Shown: positions 10,827 through 21,793 of the stretch, in pieces
How positions within the stretch are numbered: the stretch's first letter is position 1
How the letters are laid out: each line of letters opens with the position of its first letter
Origin: Lepas anatifera
Taxonomy: Eukaryota; Arthropoda; Thecostraca; Lepadidae
DNA length: 64,000 nt
NCBI GenBank assembly: GCA_034440635.1
Contig: JAOTON010000768.1
Span: 962,501-1,026,500 of the forward strand
Reading direction: 5' to 3'
Notes under the pieces: generated by a model
What the model was told of the DNA's origin: nothing
The model's input: the letters and a program-made list of their open reading frames with translations, nothing else
Database searches by the model: none
Program-made: the position numbers and the translations under genes

Positions 10827-11600
10827 TAAGAATCGATTGTAAGGCACCATCCGCCTCCTCTTTTTACGGAAAATCAAACCATGTATAATATGACTATACT
10901 AGATCAAAACATAAAAGTGACGTGACCTAAGGTCAGGTCAGGGTCATAATCTGGGCAAGCGTAATCAATAAGCATATCAATCAAATTTCAATAACAATCC
11001 AAACGTAATGGTATCAAACTAAAAGCTTTATCATCATTTCCTGTGAATTAAGTAATCTAAGATGACCTCTCAGAGATCACAGGTCGAAACTTATAACATG
11101 AGCCCGGAGAGTGGAGAGGGCCTGGGCTACTATGATTTGGAGAATGCGAATGTATTCTACGCTGTATCAGCAGAAATAAAGCCATTTCCCTCAATATCCG
11201 TTTTCCCATGCATTTTCAATGGAGAGGTACCTGTATCTGTACCTGAGGTATCTGTATAGGTATCTGTACCTGACCCTGGGTCATCGATATGTAAAATCCC
11301 GGAATATATTTTGCACTATTTGGTGGGACCATTATGTGATGTGAGAATTAATCAGACACATTCACCCTGTTCTTACTTATGCCATATTAAACTTTATGGA
11401 GATGAGGTAATTTGACCTGCACTGTTGGCCTGACCTCAGATGACGCAACCTTACAATTCTAGAAAAGGTTGAATAATTAATTACGGATAGGGTGCACCAA
11501 GTACGGCCGCGCTTCGCGCCGGCAGTTTTGTGTACAGCCAGAAAAATCTTAGGGAGCGTGTTCAGACAACCCCACCGGGGCGAGGGTGACGACGGTTCCA
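10827..11600. mobile_element. TTAA element family B fragment(s)
   Basis: TGACCTAAGGTCAGGTCAGG near 10923 and ATTTGACCTGCACTGTTGGC near 11409 are the AGGTCA-rich parts of the TTAA elements. The stretch ends with CCCCACCGGGGCGAGGGT (11572-11589), matching the family B terminus. The right TTAA is lost (GGGTGACG). The copy is old and rearranged. Confidence 0.6.
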
Positions 11601-12299
11601 ATTAGATTTTGATCAGGCTGAATTCAGTAAGGTGCAAGGGATAGTAATGGGAAAAGCGATCCAGTGACCACCTGGGCTGTTTTCGCACCCACTGCGACGT
11701 GGGGGGTCAGTCCAACTCCCTTCCCCCTGTTAACTCAGGAGTCAAAGGTGATACGAAAAATAGGAATGACACTGAAAGCTCCTTGCCGTTTTGTTCTAAA
11801 GATATAGACACAAACAAGCTCGAAAATATGACCTTTGGTGATGGTAGCGTCATTACTGACTTGATCTCAAAATAACTAGGCGATATCTAGGCAATTTTTT
11901 CGAAAAGCTTTTGAATGAGGAGGAAACTCGACCTGGGCCTGCTATAGGAGTCGCGTTTTTCCCTGACTTTGTCGTCCTTATTTAAGAATAACAAGATTGC
12001 CTCACATGGGCGTGGAAATCACGTTAAAATCGTTCACCTGACCTGAACTGTAATTAATTTACAATCATCAAGTTGTCAGGTTGATAGCCATAAAGTGGTG
12101 TAAGGCGACGAATTTCTCATTCAAATCGGCTCCGAATCATTCGCCTAAAAAAGAAGAAGATGGGGCCCGAGAAGAGCACCAAGGTGATTAAAGTTTTGTA
12201 TATGGGCATATATTTTCCTTTATACTTCCCGCTTAGCTTATCAATAGAATGGCCTGGGGTTGTTGGGTCAGTTCGAATTTAAATTAGTTATCAGGTTTA
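11601..12299. other. Unassigned sequence
   Basis: No gene or repeat is recognised with confidence. One more TGACCTGAACTG-like phrase near 12040 hints at old TTAA-element debris. Confidence 0.4.
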
Positions 12300-12693
12300 A
12301 CATCAGTTTCCGAGGCCCCAGCTGGTCAGACAGGCCCCTGGCGGCTATAGACAGGGCCCTGACAGCCTGCGAGTTGCACTGGGCCCATGGTGCCCAAATA
12401 GTCTCGCTGGCCATCACGGCTTTGTCGGAGAGGGCCCAGCTCACCAGAACGGGCCCTTCTGTGGACAGGGGCCCGGGTCCCCAGTGGTTCACAGGACATC
12501 TTTTTACAACTAGTTCGGATGGGTAAAAAGGGCCCTGCTTGTTAAAAAATTGAGAGTTGAAGATGGCTTAAGAGGGCTCTGTCTGGTATGAAATTTCAAA
12601 TTTGGCCACAGAGCATAGTGCGGGCGGGCCGCACTTCACGCGGCCCGTGTCTTCAGGGGGGGCTGTCCCTGCCCCCCCTTGGCTACGCCCCTG
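12300..12693 (-). mobile_element. hAT-like MITE, copy 2
   Basis: On the minus strand it starts at 12693 with CAGGGGCGTAGCCAAGGGGG and continues through CTCTGTGGCCAAATTTGAAA and GCAGGGCCCTTTTTACCCAT, the same order as copy 1 at 568-834. The distal boundary is uncertain; GGGCCC-rich sequence runs to about 12300. The terminus suggests the hAT superfamily. Confidence 0.55.
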
Positions 12694-13170
12694 GTCATCT
12701 GTGTGTTGACGTAGGGCAGGGTCTGCAGCCTGAGGGAAGGTGTTCCCTTCCCCCTGCTCCACTCTGATAGAGATGATCTTGTGGAAGGTGATCCTCCTCT
12801 CCTCCTTCTCGCTGCAGAGCATGCCATGGGCATCAGGATCTCCTCCGAGTGAGCGAACCATTCAGAGGAGCACACTGTCGGCATGGCAGTCAATTGCACC
12901 ATCTAAGGCTGGATCTTGAGGCAGGAGAGCTAGAATAGGACGTTTCTGGAATTGCCCACGAAGTTGTTGCTAATCTTCATCTGGAGTCAGTAGGGAAATT
13001 GGAACTCGGTAATGAAGGTGACGAACTCCTTGAGTCTTGCCAGCAGCTTGGGCTGCAGTCCATGGTCTCAGCACAAGAGGGCGAAGGGTCTAGCACATCA
13101 AACCCGTGCCAAAGATCAACAGCAAGCTGGGCCTCTTCGGCATAATAGCAATAATTGTTGGGGCTAATCG
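12694..13170 (-). other. Unassigned, weakly coding-like
   Basis: Minus-strand frames of 97 and 88 codons (12568-12861, 12636-12902) include DAHGMLCSEKEERRITFHKI. A further stretch near 13000 reads LLARLKEFVTFITEFQFP before a stop. I recognise no family. It may be a decayed exon or retropseudogene; overlapping frames argue against a live gene. Confidence 0.25.
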
Positions 13171-13366
13171 ACGCACCAACTACCACGGTTATATGGTGTC
13201 CTCACCCTTTGCCTGTTGGAAGGGTTTCTTGGGAGCAAAATTACTCCTTGCTGAAGAAATCTGCCGGGCCTTAAACCCGGCCATTTTTTCTTAAGTCAGC
13301 CGTGTCGCCGAGTCGGCCGAGTGAAAAGCAAGGTTCCTAACCACTATACCACCATGCCCCCACCTC
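13171..13366 (-). mobile_element. tRNA-derived SINE, family 1, copy c
   Basis: On the minus strand the head is GGCATGGTGGTATAGTGGTT (A-box-like TAGTGGTTAGG), then a B box GGGTTTAAGGCCC. The family body follows: AAGAAACCCTTCCAACAGGC and GTTGGTGCGTCGATTAGCCC. Orientation is opposite to copies a and b. Confidence 0.78.
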
Positions 13367-13734
13367 TGCGGCATCACAAAGCTGTCCATCAAGCACATTG
13401 CACTTGCAGTCATACTGCAAAACTCTGAAATGCAGCTGGGTGGATTTTTGTGACCACCCTCTACCTAAATCAATGTTTAATGCTATACAGAAGGGATCGT
13501 ACTAGACTAAACAAATGTGCCCCTTTTTTCATTGAATACGTACTTAAAAATTGATTAAGCATAGCGAAGTGAGGCCGTTTGATATCAAACGTTTGTAGTT
13601 TTCTAAACAGTTTCTAATTTTTAAACATGATGAAAAAGGCCTAAAAATCTGTAAACATAAAACGCGTAATTGGTAAAAAATGATTATGGGCCCCGGTGAG
13701 GGCTGGGGCCCCCTTGAGGTGGGCCCCTAAAAGG
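13367..13734. other. Unassigned sequence
   Basis: AT-rich DNA with no recognisable gene or repeat. A GGGCCCC-rich patch at 13687-13730 precedes the SINE family 2 fragment. Confidence 0.4.
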
Positions 13735-13792
13735 TTCACAAAGTTATGATCTGAAGACTGACAACTAAGCCACTAGGCCACCCGGCCCTATT
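13735..13792 (-). mobile_element. SINE family 2 head fragment
   Basis: On the minus strand GGGCCGGGTGGCCTAGTGGC then TTAGTTGTCAGTCTTCAGAT matches the 5' head of the family 2 SINEs at 17404-17632 and 25966-26176 (GGTGGCTTTGTTGCCAGTCT). The rest of the SINE is missing. Confidence 0.65.
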
Positions 13793-13845
13793 TGTTCTGA
13801 TTTGATTACTTATCCATACCCAGTTCTGACTTATGCTGTCTTAAA

Positions 13846-14025
13846 CTTTTTTGGAGGTCATGTCACTCGACCTGCACTGTTGACCTCACATGAGATGACC
13901 CAACCTTAAAGTTTTGCTGAAAATTGTAAAAATCATCGGAGAAAAGGTATACCACGTACAGCGGAGCTAGGCGCCACCGTTTTTATCCTATCTCCAACAA
14001 ACCCGAGGGGGGGTGTTTAAAAAAA
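13846..14025 (+). mobile_element. TTAA element fragment
   Basis: TGTCTTAAACTTTTTTGGAG, CACTCGACCTGCACTGTTGA and AACCCGAGGGGGGGTGTTTA follow the same order as the right-hand part of the complete minus-oriented family A copy (53596-53790) and of the 15185 fragment. It is diverged and lacks a clear terminus. Confidence 0.6.
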
Positions 14026-14137
14026 TATACATTTCTGTGCTCGTGTGGTGTCGGGCCAACGTCAGTATGACCACATGTCATGTATTATGGGGCTCCTGCA
14101 ATGGCCTTCTGCCCGCCAGCTGATCACCTATCACACC

Positions 14138-14470
14138 AGTGGCAGATCCAAGGGGGGGCTAAGAGGGGCTTAAGCCCCCCCCACCCCAGAAATGTCCGAG
14201 TCCCCATAGTTAATACAAAGGTGCAGTGACGGCGGAACGTTCAAATTTAAGGGGGTACCATAGACTTTTGAACCCATTTATTTCCAGTCTACGCCATGGG
14301 GTTGGCATTAAAATTTCAGATTTAACGGGGGCACCGTGGCCCGGTGCCACCCCATCCCCCCAGTCCCGCCGCCAGTGCATAGGCGAGGAGCCGCCCTGAG
14401 GTATTGGTGGGTGAGGCTCGAGGCCCCCTAGCCCCCGCCCCCAGAAATGAATTCCCGGATCCGCTACAGT
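14138..14470. mobile_element. Nested hAT-like MITEs
   Basis: The outer left end CAGTGGCAGATCCAAGGGGG and right end CCCGGATCCGCTACAG are imperfect inverted repeats. Inside, GTGCAGTGACGGCGGAACG (about 14221) and CCCGCCGCCAGTGC (about 14375) form a second inverted pair, so a smaller element appears nested. GGGGG/CCCCC-rich subterminal sequence is typical of these MITEs. Superfamily is inferred from terminal sequence only. Confidence 0.5.
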
Positions 14471-15184
14471 ATCAAAAATGTTGGAGCTCCAAAGTTTAAA
14501 TGAGGTGACCTTGTTTGACCTCGCTTGGTGACCTGGCCTAGTGTGGCCCGGGGTAAAAAATGTCAGGGATGGTGGAACAATAATGAAGTGAGAGGTAGTC
14601 CCCTCAACCGCGGTGCTGCGTCACGTCGTTTTTCTGTTATCATGAAAAAACCTGAGGGGCATCAATGGCCCCCGGCGCGCCGAGGGTTAATCAATCTTAT
14701 GATTTCATTATTTTATTAATCTTATCATTTTATGTTGCTTGAAAATATCATTCAGGTACTTTTGGGGCAATTTAGTATAGCCTATCGGAATATATTGTTA
14801 TTATTGTGATAACCTGAATGTATTACCCACGGCGACAGGCTGTTTCCAAAAAACCCAATATGGGGTAATCTCAACCACAGCTAGTCCGGGTTACCCCAAT
14901 GTATAAATTGTTATGGGAAATAAGTGTTGTCATTTATTAAGGAGAAAACTGAAAGCGATATTGGTTGTCTGGTCTTAAGCGATGCCACGGAAGTAAAGAA
15001 AGAATACGGAAGGTCCGCATAGGACCGGGGGAAATATGTCAGCTGCCATAAATATGGTAAAGTCAGGTAAAATGGGACATCAAAAGGCAGCGAAGTCACA
15101 AAATTTATCGAAGTCTACACTCAGGAGGCATGTGAAAGGAAATTTTAATTTCCAGCCGCCATCCAGAAAAAGTCTATCCGGCAG
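14471..15184. other. Unassigned sequence
   Basis: TGACCTTGTTTGACCTCGC near 14507 is a further AGGTCA-type patch, probably TTAA-element debris. The remainder shows no gene or repeat that I can name. Confidence 0.4.
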
Positions 15185-15365
15185 CCCACTTGAACTGCAC
15201 TGATGGCCTTGACCAAAGATGACCCAAGCTTAAAATTTTGAGGCAAGTTGCGGAATGGATCCAGGATAAGGTGTGCCAGGTATGGAAGCGCTTCGTGCCG
15301 CTGTTTTTCGTGCCGCCAGAAAAACCCAAAGGGTATTCAAACACCCCCACCGGGGCGAGGGTTAA
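15185..15365 (+). mobile_element. TTAA element family B, terminal fragment
   Basis: The stretch runs TTGAACTGCACTGATGGCCT ... CCAGAAAAACCCAAAGGG and ends CACCCCCACCGGGGCGAGGG followed by TTAA (15362-15365). This terminus equals the reverse complement of the CCCTYGCCCCGGTG termini of family B. Only the terminal 180 bp is left. Confidence 0.7.
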
Positions 15366-15844
15366 AACGGAAGCGTGCTTCTTTGGATTGATTCAAAGGG
15401 ATATCCACTTCTTGGCATTTCAGTTGGCAGAAATAAATTATATAACGCACAACTCCAACAGGGGAAACTGGTCTCGTAGGCAGGACTGGCTGGAGGGGAT
15501 TTTTGGGGCGAAATCCAAACATTGTACTCAGAGTACCGGAAGCAACATCTGCAGCTAAGACGAGGGCGTTCGACAGAGCTACGGTGTGGAAGTTTTTTAA
15601 GGTGTAGTGAAAGAACTAGACAGTAAAAAATTTCCGCCGAACAGGATTTCCAATTGCAATGAGACCGGATGGACATGGATAGGAAGATGCTGTTCAACGT
15701 GAATGGGTACATGTTTACCGAAGTAATTTCTTGTATGAGTAGTGGTGCATCAAACGCCCGACTTTTGAAATTGGCTACGCGGCCCGGCCCAATTTTTTGC
15801 CTTGGACCTAGTGAGTCCAAATATGAAATATTTGAAATTTCGAA
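15366..15844. other. Unassigned sequence
   Basis: A 165-codon minus-strand frame (15362-15859) has no recognisable motif, and I treat it as chance. No other feature is seen. Confidence 0.4.
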
Positions 15845-16270
15845 AGGGGCTAGGTGCACCTAGCGGCCAAAGTTTTAATTTGGACCATTTTTAGATATAC
15901 TTTGATTTGCCGGAAGTTGTCTCATTTCATTAGTGGACTGTTTTGTGACCAAACACTGTTGCGCTGGCCTAAAAGCACATGCATGCCCAATTTCATGGAT
16001 TTTAGACATCTTTTAGGGGTGCCTCTAGCGGTGAAAAATCAATTTTGACATTTTTTACAATTTGTTTCATTAAATGTGGGGACAGAATCATTGTGTATTT
16101 TGGTCCAGCTGAAACGAGATTTTGCGGAATCGACCTCAGGTACTTGCGAGACGGATTTCATGCATTTTGGATTTCTTTATATGGCACTACCTGGCGGCCG
16201 AAGTTAAAATTTACATTGGCTTCTGTTCATCCATTTTTATTTATTGAGGACACTGGTCCTGCTTGCAGCT
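15845..16270 (+). repeat. Degenerate repeat of about 165 bp
   Basis: A motif like GGTGCACCTAGCGGCCAAAG returns at about 15853, 16019 (GGTGCCTCTAGCGGTGAAAA) and 16186 (GGCACTACCTGGCGGCCGAA), a spacing near 165 bp. TTTCATGGATTTTAGACAT and TTTCATGCATTTTGGATTT hold the same relative position. The same motif recurs at 18860-19230. It looks like an old tandem satellite. Confidence 0.5.
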
Positions 16271-16379
16271 AATTTTTGAGTGATAAACTACCGTTTTACT
16301 GTAATTTGATGCCTTTCGTACACACAAGGCTAAGAACGAAGATTGACGGAAACAAGTTGTGGGGAGCGGACATGGAGAC

Positions 16380-17395
16380 TAATTACTGCTTACACCGTGG
16401 TAGAGTAAGACAACGAATGGAAAATACGGCTCCCCATATCAAATTTGACGGTTGAGCTTCTTGAACGGCAGGAGTGTTCAGACGCAGTGGTGAACATGGT
16501 GTTGGCCACAACAGAGTCGAACACAGGTCATCGATCAGCCGCCTGCATCCAAATCCAAAACCGGCTGAACAGGGCTTTGTCTGGTCTGCGGACAGGCACT
16601 AAGTCGGGGAAAAGTCCACGTCAGTGCTTTCAACAGACTCGATATTGAGAAATTCTGCTTGCCTAACCAATAATTCTAACAAAAACCTACTTACGTTCAT
16701 TAAACACTGAAGAAAAACGGGGCAAAAATGAACAATATTTCTAAATTGATGATTTATCAAGATAAGCGAAATATGAAAGACGGTTGAGTTTATCTTTCAA
16801 ATAAACTCAACTTCACCAGAAAGTCGCCCGTTCCTGATGGAACTCAAAGAGAACCTCCTTCCAACTGTCTGTCCGAATCAAAGCTGTGATGACCACGAGG
16901 AGTTCAGAGAATTAGGAATTACTTTCCTTGGCTCAAATAATCCAGATGTATATTTTCGAGCAATGCGTAGAGCTAGATGGATGAGCAGACTGCCTTATGC
17001 GATGAAGATATGCACGTCCGAGCACCACATTCCCAACGTTCAGGACGAAAAAGCTCCAACGCAGGAACTAATGTCAAAGCTTTGGCGGTTCGGGACCTTC
17101 ATCACCTCCGTCTATGGCTTGTAATGCATGATATGCCAGACGCAGTGGGTTCCCATGGCATGATCTGAATCTTAATCACCACTTATCCTGTTATGGGGAC
17201 TGGGTGAACGAAGTTGTTGGCACCGGTGCACTGCTGGCTTTCAGCCATCAGCGGTACTTCACCTTAGAGATGGTTCCTTGCTCTTTTCAGCAACTTGACA
17301 TCTCAGCCTGTGCGAAGTCAGCTTGCAAAACGTTTTCTGGTGGTGAAGCTCAAGATCATACCCGAGGCACCTCTCAGTTGTGAAAGAAGTGGGTC
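16380..17395 (+). pseudogene. Transposase-like pseudogene
   Basis: Broken frames include NMVLATTESNTGHRSAA (near 16495), ITFLGSNNPDVYFRAMRRAR then WMSRLPYAMKICT (16917-17015), and FSHQRYFTLEMVPCSF (17240-17290). This order (a DTT-SNTG-like block, a block around RARWM-A-Y-LKI, then an L-YFT-E--- block) resembles an uncharacterised family dispersed in many invertebrate genomes that I believe to be transposon-related. The first aspartate appears as Ala (LATTESNTG). Stops and frameshifts make it a pseudogene. The identification is from memory of the motif pattern, so moderate to low. Confidence 0.4.
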
Positions 17396-17403
17396 CGGGA
17401 AAC

Positions 17404-17632
17404 CGTGTTTTTATTTTATTCATTTATTTTTTTATTAGGGCCACTCACAACATGCACACTTGCCCAATTACAGGGAGTATTGGCGTGGGTGTTCGGATCC
17501 TCTCCACCGGGTCAAATCGGACACGGAAGGCGGTTTCCCGCCGTGGGAATTGAACCCACGTTAATCCATGCTATCCGATCCGAAGACTGGCAACAAAGCC
17601 ACCAGGCCCCCCGGCCCCAGAGTTCGCAGAGA
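17404..17632 (-). mobile_element. tRNA-derived SINE, family 2, copy a
   Basis: On the minus strand it starts GGCCGGGGGGCCTGGTGGCT, has the B box GGGTTCAATTCCC, then the body GGGAAACCGCCTTCCGTGTC, GGTGGAGAGGATCCGAACAC and CTCCCTGTAATTGGGCAAGT. It ends in an A/T-rich tail built of AATAAA repeats. The copy at 25966-26176 is nearly collinear and in the same orientation. Confidence 0.82.
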
Positions 17633-18063
17633 GTGAGCAGAGAATAAGTTGGTAAACCTGGCTGAACCTGAATCGTGGTCTAAATTCAGACTCCTGAAGC
17701 TAGACACCGGGTTCCTAGAGCTGGATGTCAGTGACGGGCCTGACTCATCTACCTACCAGGCAGCAAGGGTAAAGCCCAGGGCCATACATGTTCCCAATGA
17801 TACCGCCGTAAAGGGAGGAAAGATGGCCTCGGACTTTCAAACGACAGCGTAGTCTAAGCGACACTTGCAGAATATTCTGCAAGCGGTTGGGAAAAACGAA
17901 AAGGCAACCTGATCTACGCTCAAGGAAACCGAAACACGAGTAATCTGTGTGCTCAAGAAACTGGGGTTGTGTGAATAGTAGAAATAGAAACAGTCAAGTG
18001 TGACTATCAGTGGTCAAAACTAGCGCAACTGAACATGACGTCTTGTCGAGGCCATGAGTTGTG
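17633..18063. other. Unassigned sequence
   Basis: A 67-codon plus-strand frame (17649-17852) shows no recognisable domain. No other feature is seen. Confidence 0.4.
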
Positions 18064-18245
18064 AGCGCGGCAGTGGAGTGGTTAGCGCAGTTGGCTTCAA
18101 CGCAGCCGACCCGGTTCAAGGCCCGGTGACTTACTTGAACGAGGAGCAGGCTGGCTCCCCAGAAACCCCTCCAAAGGGTAAGAGCAGGCGACGCCGTATG
18201 ACCCTGCAGTTGGTGCATCGATAAGCCCCAAAAATCAATCAAACA
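18064..18245 (+). mobile_element. tRNA-derived SINE, family 1, copy a
   Basis: The best preserved head: GCGCGGCAGTGGAGTGGTTA then GCGCAGTTGG (A box), and GGTTCAAGGCC (B box). The body CCAGAAACCCCTCCAAAGGG and GTTGGTGCATCGATAAGCCC matches the other three copies. It ends in a short A-rich tail (AAAAATCAATCAAACA). Confidence 0.8.
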
Positions 18246-18859
18246 GGCCGTGAGCTGTGCTATGAATGTCTCTTACAAATCTCGTATTTGTAATCGAAAG
18301 ATCAGTGTAAGTTAATTACAATAATAACATAAGCAATAACCTAAAGTAACATGATTACAATAATCTAAGACATTTCGCGTTAATTTGGAAACATCAGCTC
18401 TTGGCGTTAATCATCGTACATGAGCTTAGCTCCCACAACGGTGCTTTTCATGCAAGGTACTTACGCTGGAACCTTCAAGCATTTCATATATTGATTCATC
18501 AAGATGTTTTGGTCTCAGCATTGAATAACTGGCCTTGTATTGTAATAGGAATAATACCTCAAATCGATGAACGATTGGTTTTCCCGAAATATCCAAACTT
18601 AGCCGCCCACTGTGCTCCGGTGAATTTCTAAAATAAGAGGAGGTCGGTGAGAACTACCAAAACCATGAAACGGTATGGAAGAAAATGGATGATTTCATGG
18701 AAAAAACGGAAAAGGAAGATTAAATATTGGTCCGGAAATTTTGAAGGTGATATCTGACACTTGAAAGGAATTTGCAACACAAATTATCGTTGGAACTCAA
18801 CCAAAACTTCTTACTCATTTTTTCATAGTCATTAATTTCTTAAAAACTTAGAAATTAAT
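18246..18859. other. Unassigned sequence
   Basis: AT-rich sequence without recognisable genes or repeats. Confidence 0.4.
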
Positions 18860-19230
18860 TTCGCCACCAGATGTCACTCATTGCCAAAGTTGTAAATGCC
18901 TTTACCAGGTACTTTGACCTACAGGAGTAGTTCATAATTACAACAAAGTTCTAATCCAGGATGGTTCAACAATTATTTTCGATAAAAACTCACCAAAACG
19001 CAAAACGTTGCAAACTTCTACCGTCAGGTGGCACCCTAGCTGGCGTCCAAAATGCGCAAAGTGACTGCACAGGTAATTTGGAGCTTGGAAAACAGTATTT
19101 GACCACTGCTGGGTCCTATTTTATGATAATACAATTTCCACGGGAGACCCAATGAATATTAAAAATTGCAAAAATTTGAAACTTTGACTGCTAGGTGGCA
19201 CCCCTAGCCCAATATAGATTTTCCCTAAAA
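18860..19230 (+). repeat. Degenerate repeat of about 165 bp, second block
   Basis: GGTGGCACCCTAGCTGGCGT (19027) and GGTGGCACCCCTAGCCCAAT (19195) lie about 168 bp apart, with a weaker copy at 18865 (GCCACCAGATGTCACTCATT). The motif is shared with 15845-16270. Confidence 0.45.
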
Positions 19231-20470
19231 TTGGGATTTGAGGTTTTCATGTCTGAAACAACAAATGTGACGGGCCGCTAAGCTAATTTATCCAAAAATG
19301 AAAATCATGGGGCTTTGATGCACCCTAATGAGTAGTCCTGTGATGTGTGGGCTGTGTGAAATAGATAGACCATACAGTAGTTTTGTACTGTACTAAAAAT
19401 CCTGTGATTTGCTCTCGTGATTAATACAAGCAGCACGGTGTTTGATTCAACAAACCTTGTTTCATTTCAACCCCAAAAATGTGCGCATTTATATGCTGTG
19501 GCTGACAATGTTACGCGGGGTGATCCCGGAACAGCGGTGGGGTAGTTTGGACCAGAGGTGGTCCGAATTACCCCGTGATTTTTTAGGATCAAATTTTGAC
19601 TTTGTCTCATCTTTTGTTACTCCTATAAAAAGTGAGTTCAGTTTCACAAAATCAGACTACGCAGAGCTGTACCTTAATGTACGGCTGTCGACAAGACATA
19701 ATCTAATTGAATATAAATAAAGAAAACTCATTTTTAGAGTGTTTCGAAATTAAGTGGCCCTCATTGCCCCACTTTCCCCTACTGGTCTAGCATTACATGT
19801 AATAGTAGGTACTAGAAAAGTAGTTATTGTTCGCATTTTAGCAGCAGTCAGAAAAAAATATATATATATATATGCATAACCGATTAAAATATATAAGTGA
19901 GTTTACTATTATCAAAAAGATAGTATTTCTCAGAAATAAACGAAAAGGCTGTCACACAACTACTGGTCTAGTTTGATCTGGTTTGACCTAGCTGGTCTAG
20001 TTTGATGCATTTCCTTAGGTTAGAGGTAGCCGAAGTACCATCACGTCATTTAATTTTCAAGAATTAATTCCAAAAGGCATTTGCATGAAACTCAATTCGA
20101 GGTCTGACTACACCATGACCAAGAATATGCGTTTTGACCTCTCGTTTACTTACTTGCTTCAGATGAAGGGCTGTGCTCGAATATATAATCTAAGTGCATG
20201 AGATCTATTTCACATCAAGGATTTGAGAGACAGATCAGTCAGTCAGTATACACATTGTCAACTTATTGTCAAGCTCCTCACCTCAACACTCCGAAAGCTT
20301 CCATTATTACTTTATAGCACACTCACCTTGAGGGATTGAAGTCTCTCTAAGGCCTTCAAGGCAATTGCCTCAATGGCCCTGACCTCATCCCCCAAACAAG
20401 CCATTTCCGCAATGAATTTGGACGCGAACGTTTAACGTCCCAGGAAGCACAGGGCCGGCTGTTCCGCCCA
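19231..20470. other. Unassigned, with an AT dinucleotide run
   Basis: A short (AT)n run lies at 19857-19874. TGGTCTAGTTTGATCTGGTT and CTGGTCTAGTTTGATGCATT (19965-20010) are a local duplication. No gene is seen. Confidence 0.45.
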
Positions 20471-20640
20471 GGCGGCCCCCTCGCCGGTCAGATGCCACCC
20501 AGTCTACGCAGGATAAACTCTGGGCGCCTGGCGTCTCAAGGGAATCGATCCCAAACCTTCACACGAGCACAGTCACCGTCTGTTTCTATACAGCAGACCG
20601 GAGCTCAACACTACCAACTGCGCCTTTGCGGCTGCTCTTA
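20471..20640 (-). mobile_element. tRNA-like (SINE-like) fragment
   Basis: On the minus strand AGGTTTGGGATCGATTCCCT contains a B-box-like palindrome, preceded by GAGCTCCGGTCTGCTGTATA. It may be a degraded tRNA-derived SINE. I could not identify a clear A box or a second copy. Confidence 0.3.
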
Positions 20641-20762
20641 TGGCTCACCTACGTTTAGTTCGAGATTTCTGCACCAGTTCTTGTTAAAATGCTGCCTTTC
20701 CGCCTCACGAGGCGTAGTGCACTGAAACCCTTGGAAAGGCAAAGCAAAGGCTTGCAGGCCTG

Positions 20763-20943
20763 TTAACACGCGCATTGACGGGGGCCGGATACCCGCATCC
20801 CCTCGGGTTATTCGGAGATAGCATAAAGACGGCGGCGCGGTAACTTTTCTCTCATTATTTTTACAACTTTTGTCCAAATTTTAAGGTTAGGTCATCTCAG
20901 GTCAGGTCACCAGTACAGGTCAAGTGACCTGACCTAAACATGT
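20763..20943 (+). mobile_element. TTAA MITE family A, left-end fragment
   Basis: TTAA (20763-20766) is followed by CACGCGCATTGACGGGGG and about 175 bp of the family A left part (AGACGGCGGCGCGG; TTAAGGTTAGGTCATCTCAG; AGTACAGGTCAAGTGACCTG). It stops at the TTAA of the next, complete copy. Confidence 0.85.
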
Positions 20944-21793
20944 TTAACACGCGCATTGACGGGGGCGGGCACCCACCCCCCATCGGGCTTTTCGGAGATA
21001 GCAGAAAAACGGCGGCGCGTAGCGTCACCGTACTTGGCATACCTTTTCCCTCATCATTTTTACAACTTCTGTGAAAATTTTAAGGTTAGGTCATCCAAGG
21101 TCAGGTCACCGGTACAGGTCAAGTGACCCGACCTCAAAAGAAGTTTAAGATAGTATAAGTCAGAGCAGGGTGAACTTATCCGATTGAAACTCATATCACA
21201 TAATGGCCCCACCGAGTTCTCTCAAATATGTTCCGGTATTTTTGATATCGATGACCTAAGGTCAGGTACGAGGCATGACCTCTCCATTGGAAATACATGG
21301 GAAAAATGGTTTTTACAGAATAACTCAGTAACGGATGGTGATAGAGCATTTATTTTAGCTGCATTAGACTTGCATGGGCTTTGCGGTTCTAATAATATGC
21401 ATTTTATATAATTTGACCCTGACCTGACCTCAGGTCAGGTCAAATCCTTGATTTGACCTGGCAAGGTCAAATTATATATCATTCGATTCGGCTTGCTGAG
21501 AAGATTTATATGGTTTCAGTCGTTTTGCTTTATCTTTACTTGTGCAGATGAAATGACCGAAAAACTGAATTTACATGTTATCCCTATGACGGCATGTTTT
21601 GACCTCTCGTGACCTTAAATGTGACCTGACAAAAAAATGGTACAAATGTTTTCGATGGAGAAAGTGGATGGGTAACCCAACGCCGTTTACCGTTTTTCGC
21701 TACCTACCGTGGTTCTCGAGATCTTGGGGGGCGGGTACCCCCGTCCCGCCCCCGCCCCCAGGTGGCTCAGACCCCCGTCAATGCGCGTGTTAA
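20944..21793 (+). mobile_element. TTAA MITE family A, complete copy
   Basis: TTAA flanks both ends (20944-20947, 21790-21793). The inner termini are exact inverted repeats: CACGCGCATTGACGGGGG at 20948 and CCCCCGTCAATGCGCGTG ending at 21789, giving an 842-bp element. A near-perfect inverted motif, TGACCTGACCTCAGGTCAGG, lies near 21421. Many further TGACCT/AGGTCA half-sites are spread through the body. No transposase is encoded. TTAA targets are typical of the piggyBac superfamily, so a non-autonomous piggyBac-like element is the best inference. Confidence 0.9.

Noticed and set aside
18865..19040. CTCF-like sites in the 165-bp repeat
   Set aside because: Resemblance to CCACCAGATGGCRC is partial and not kept in the other units.
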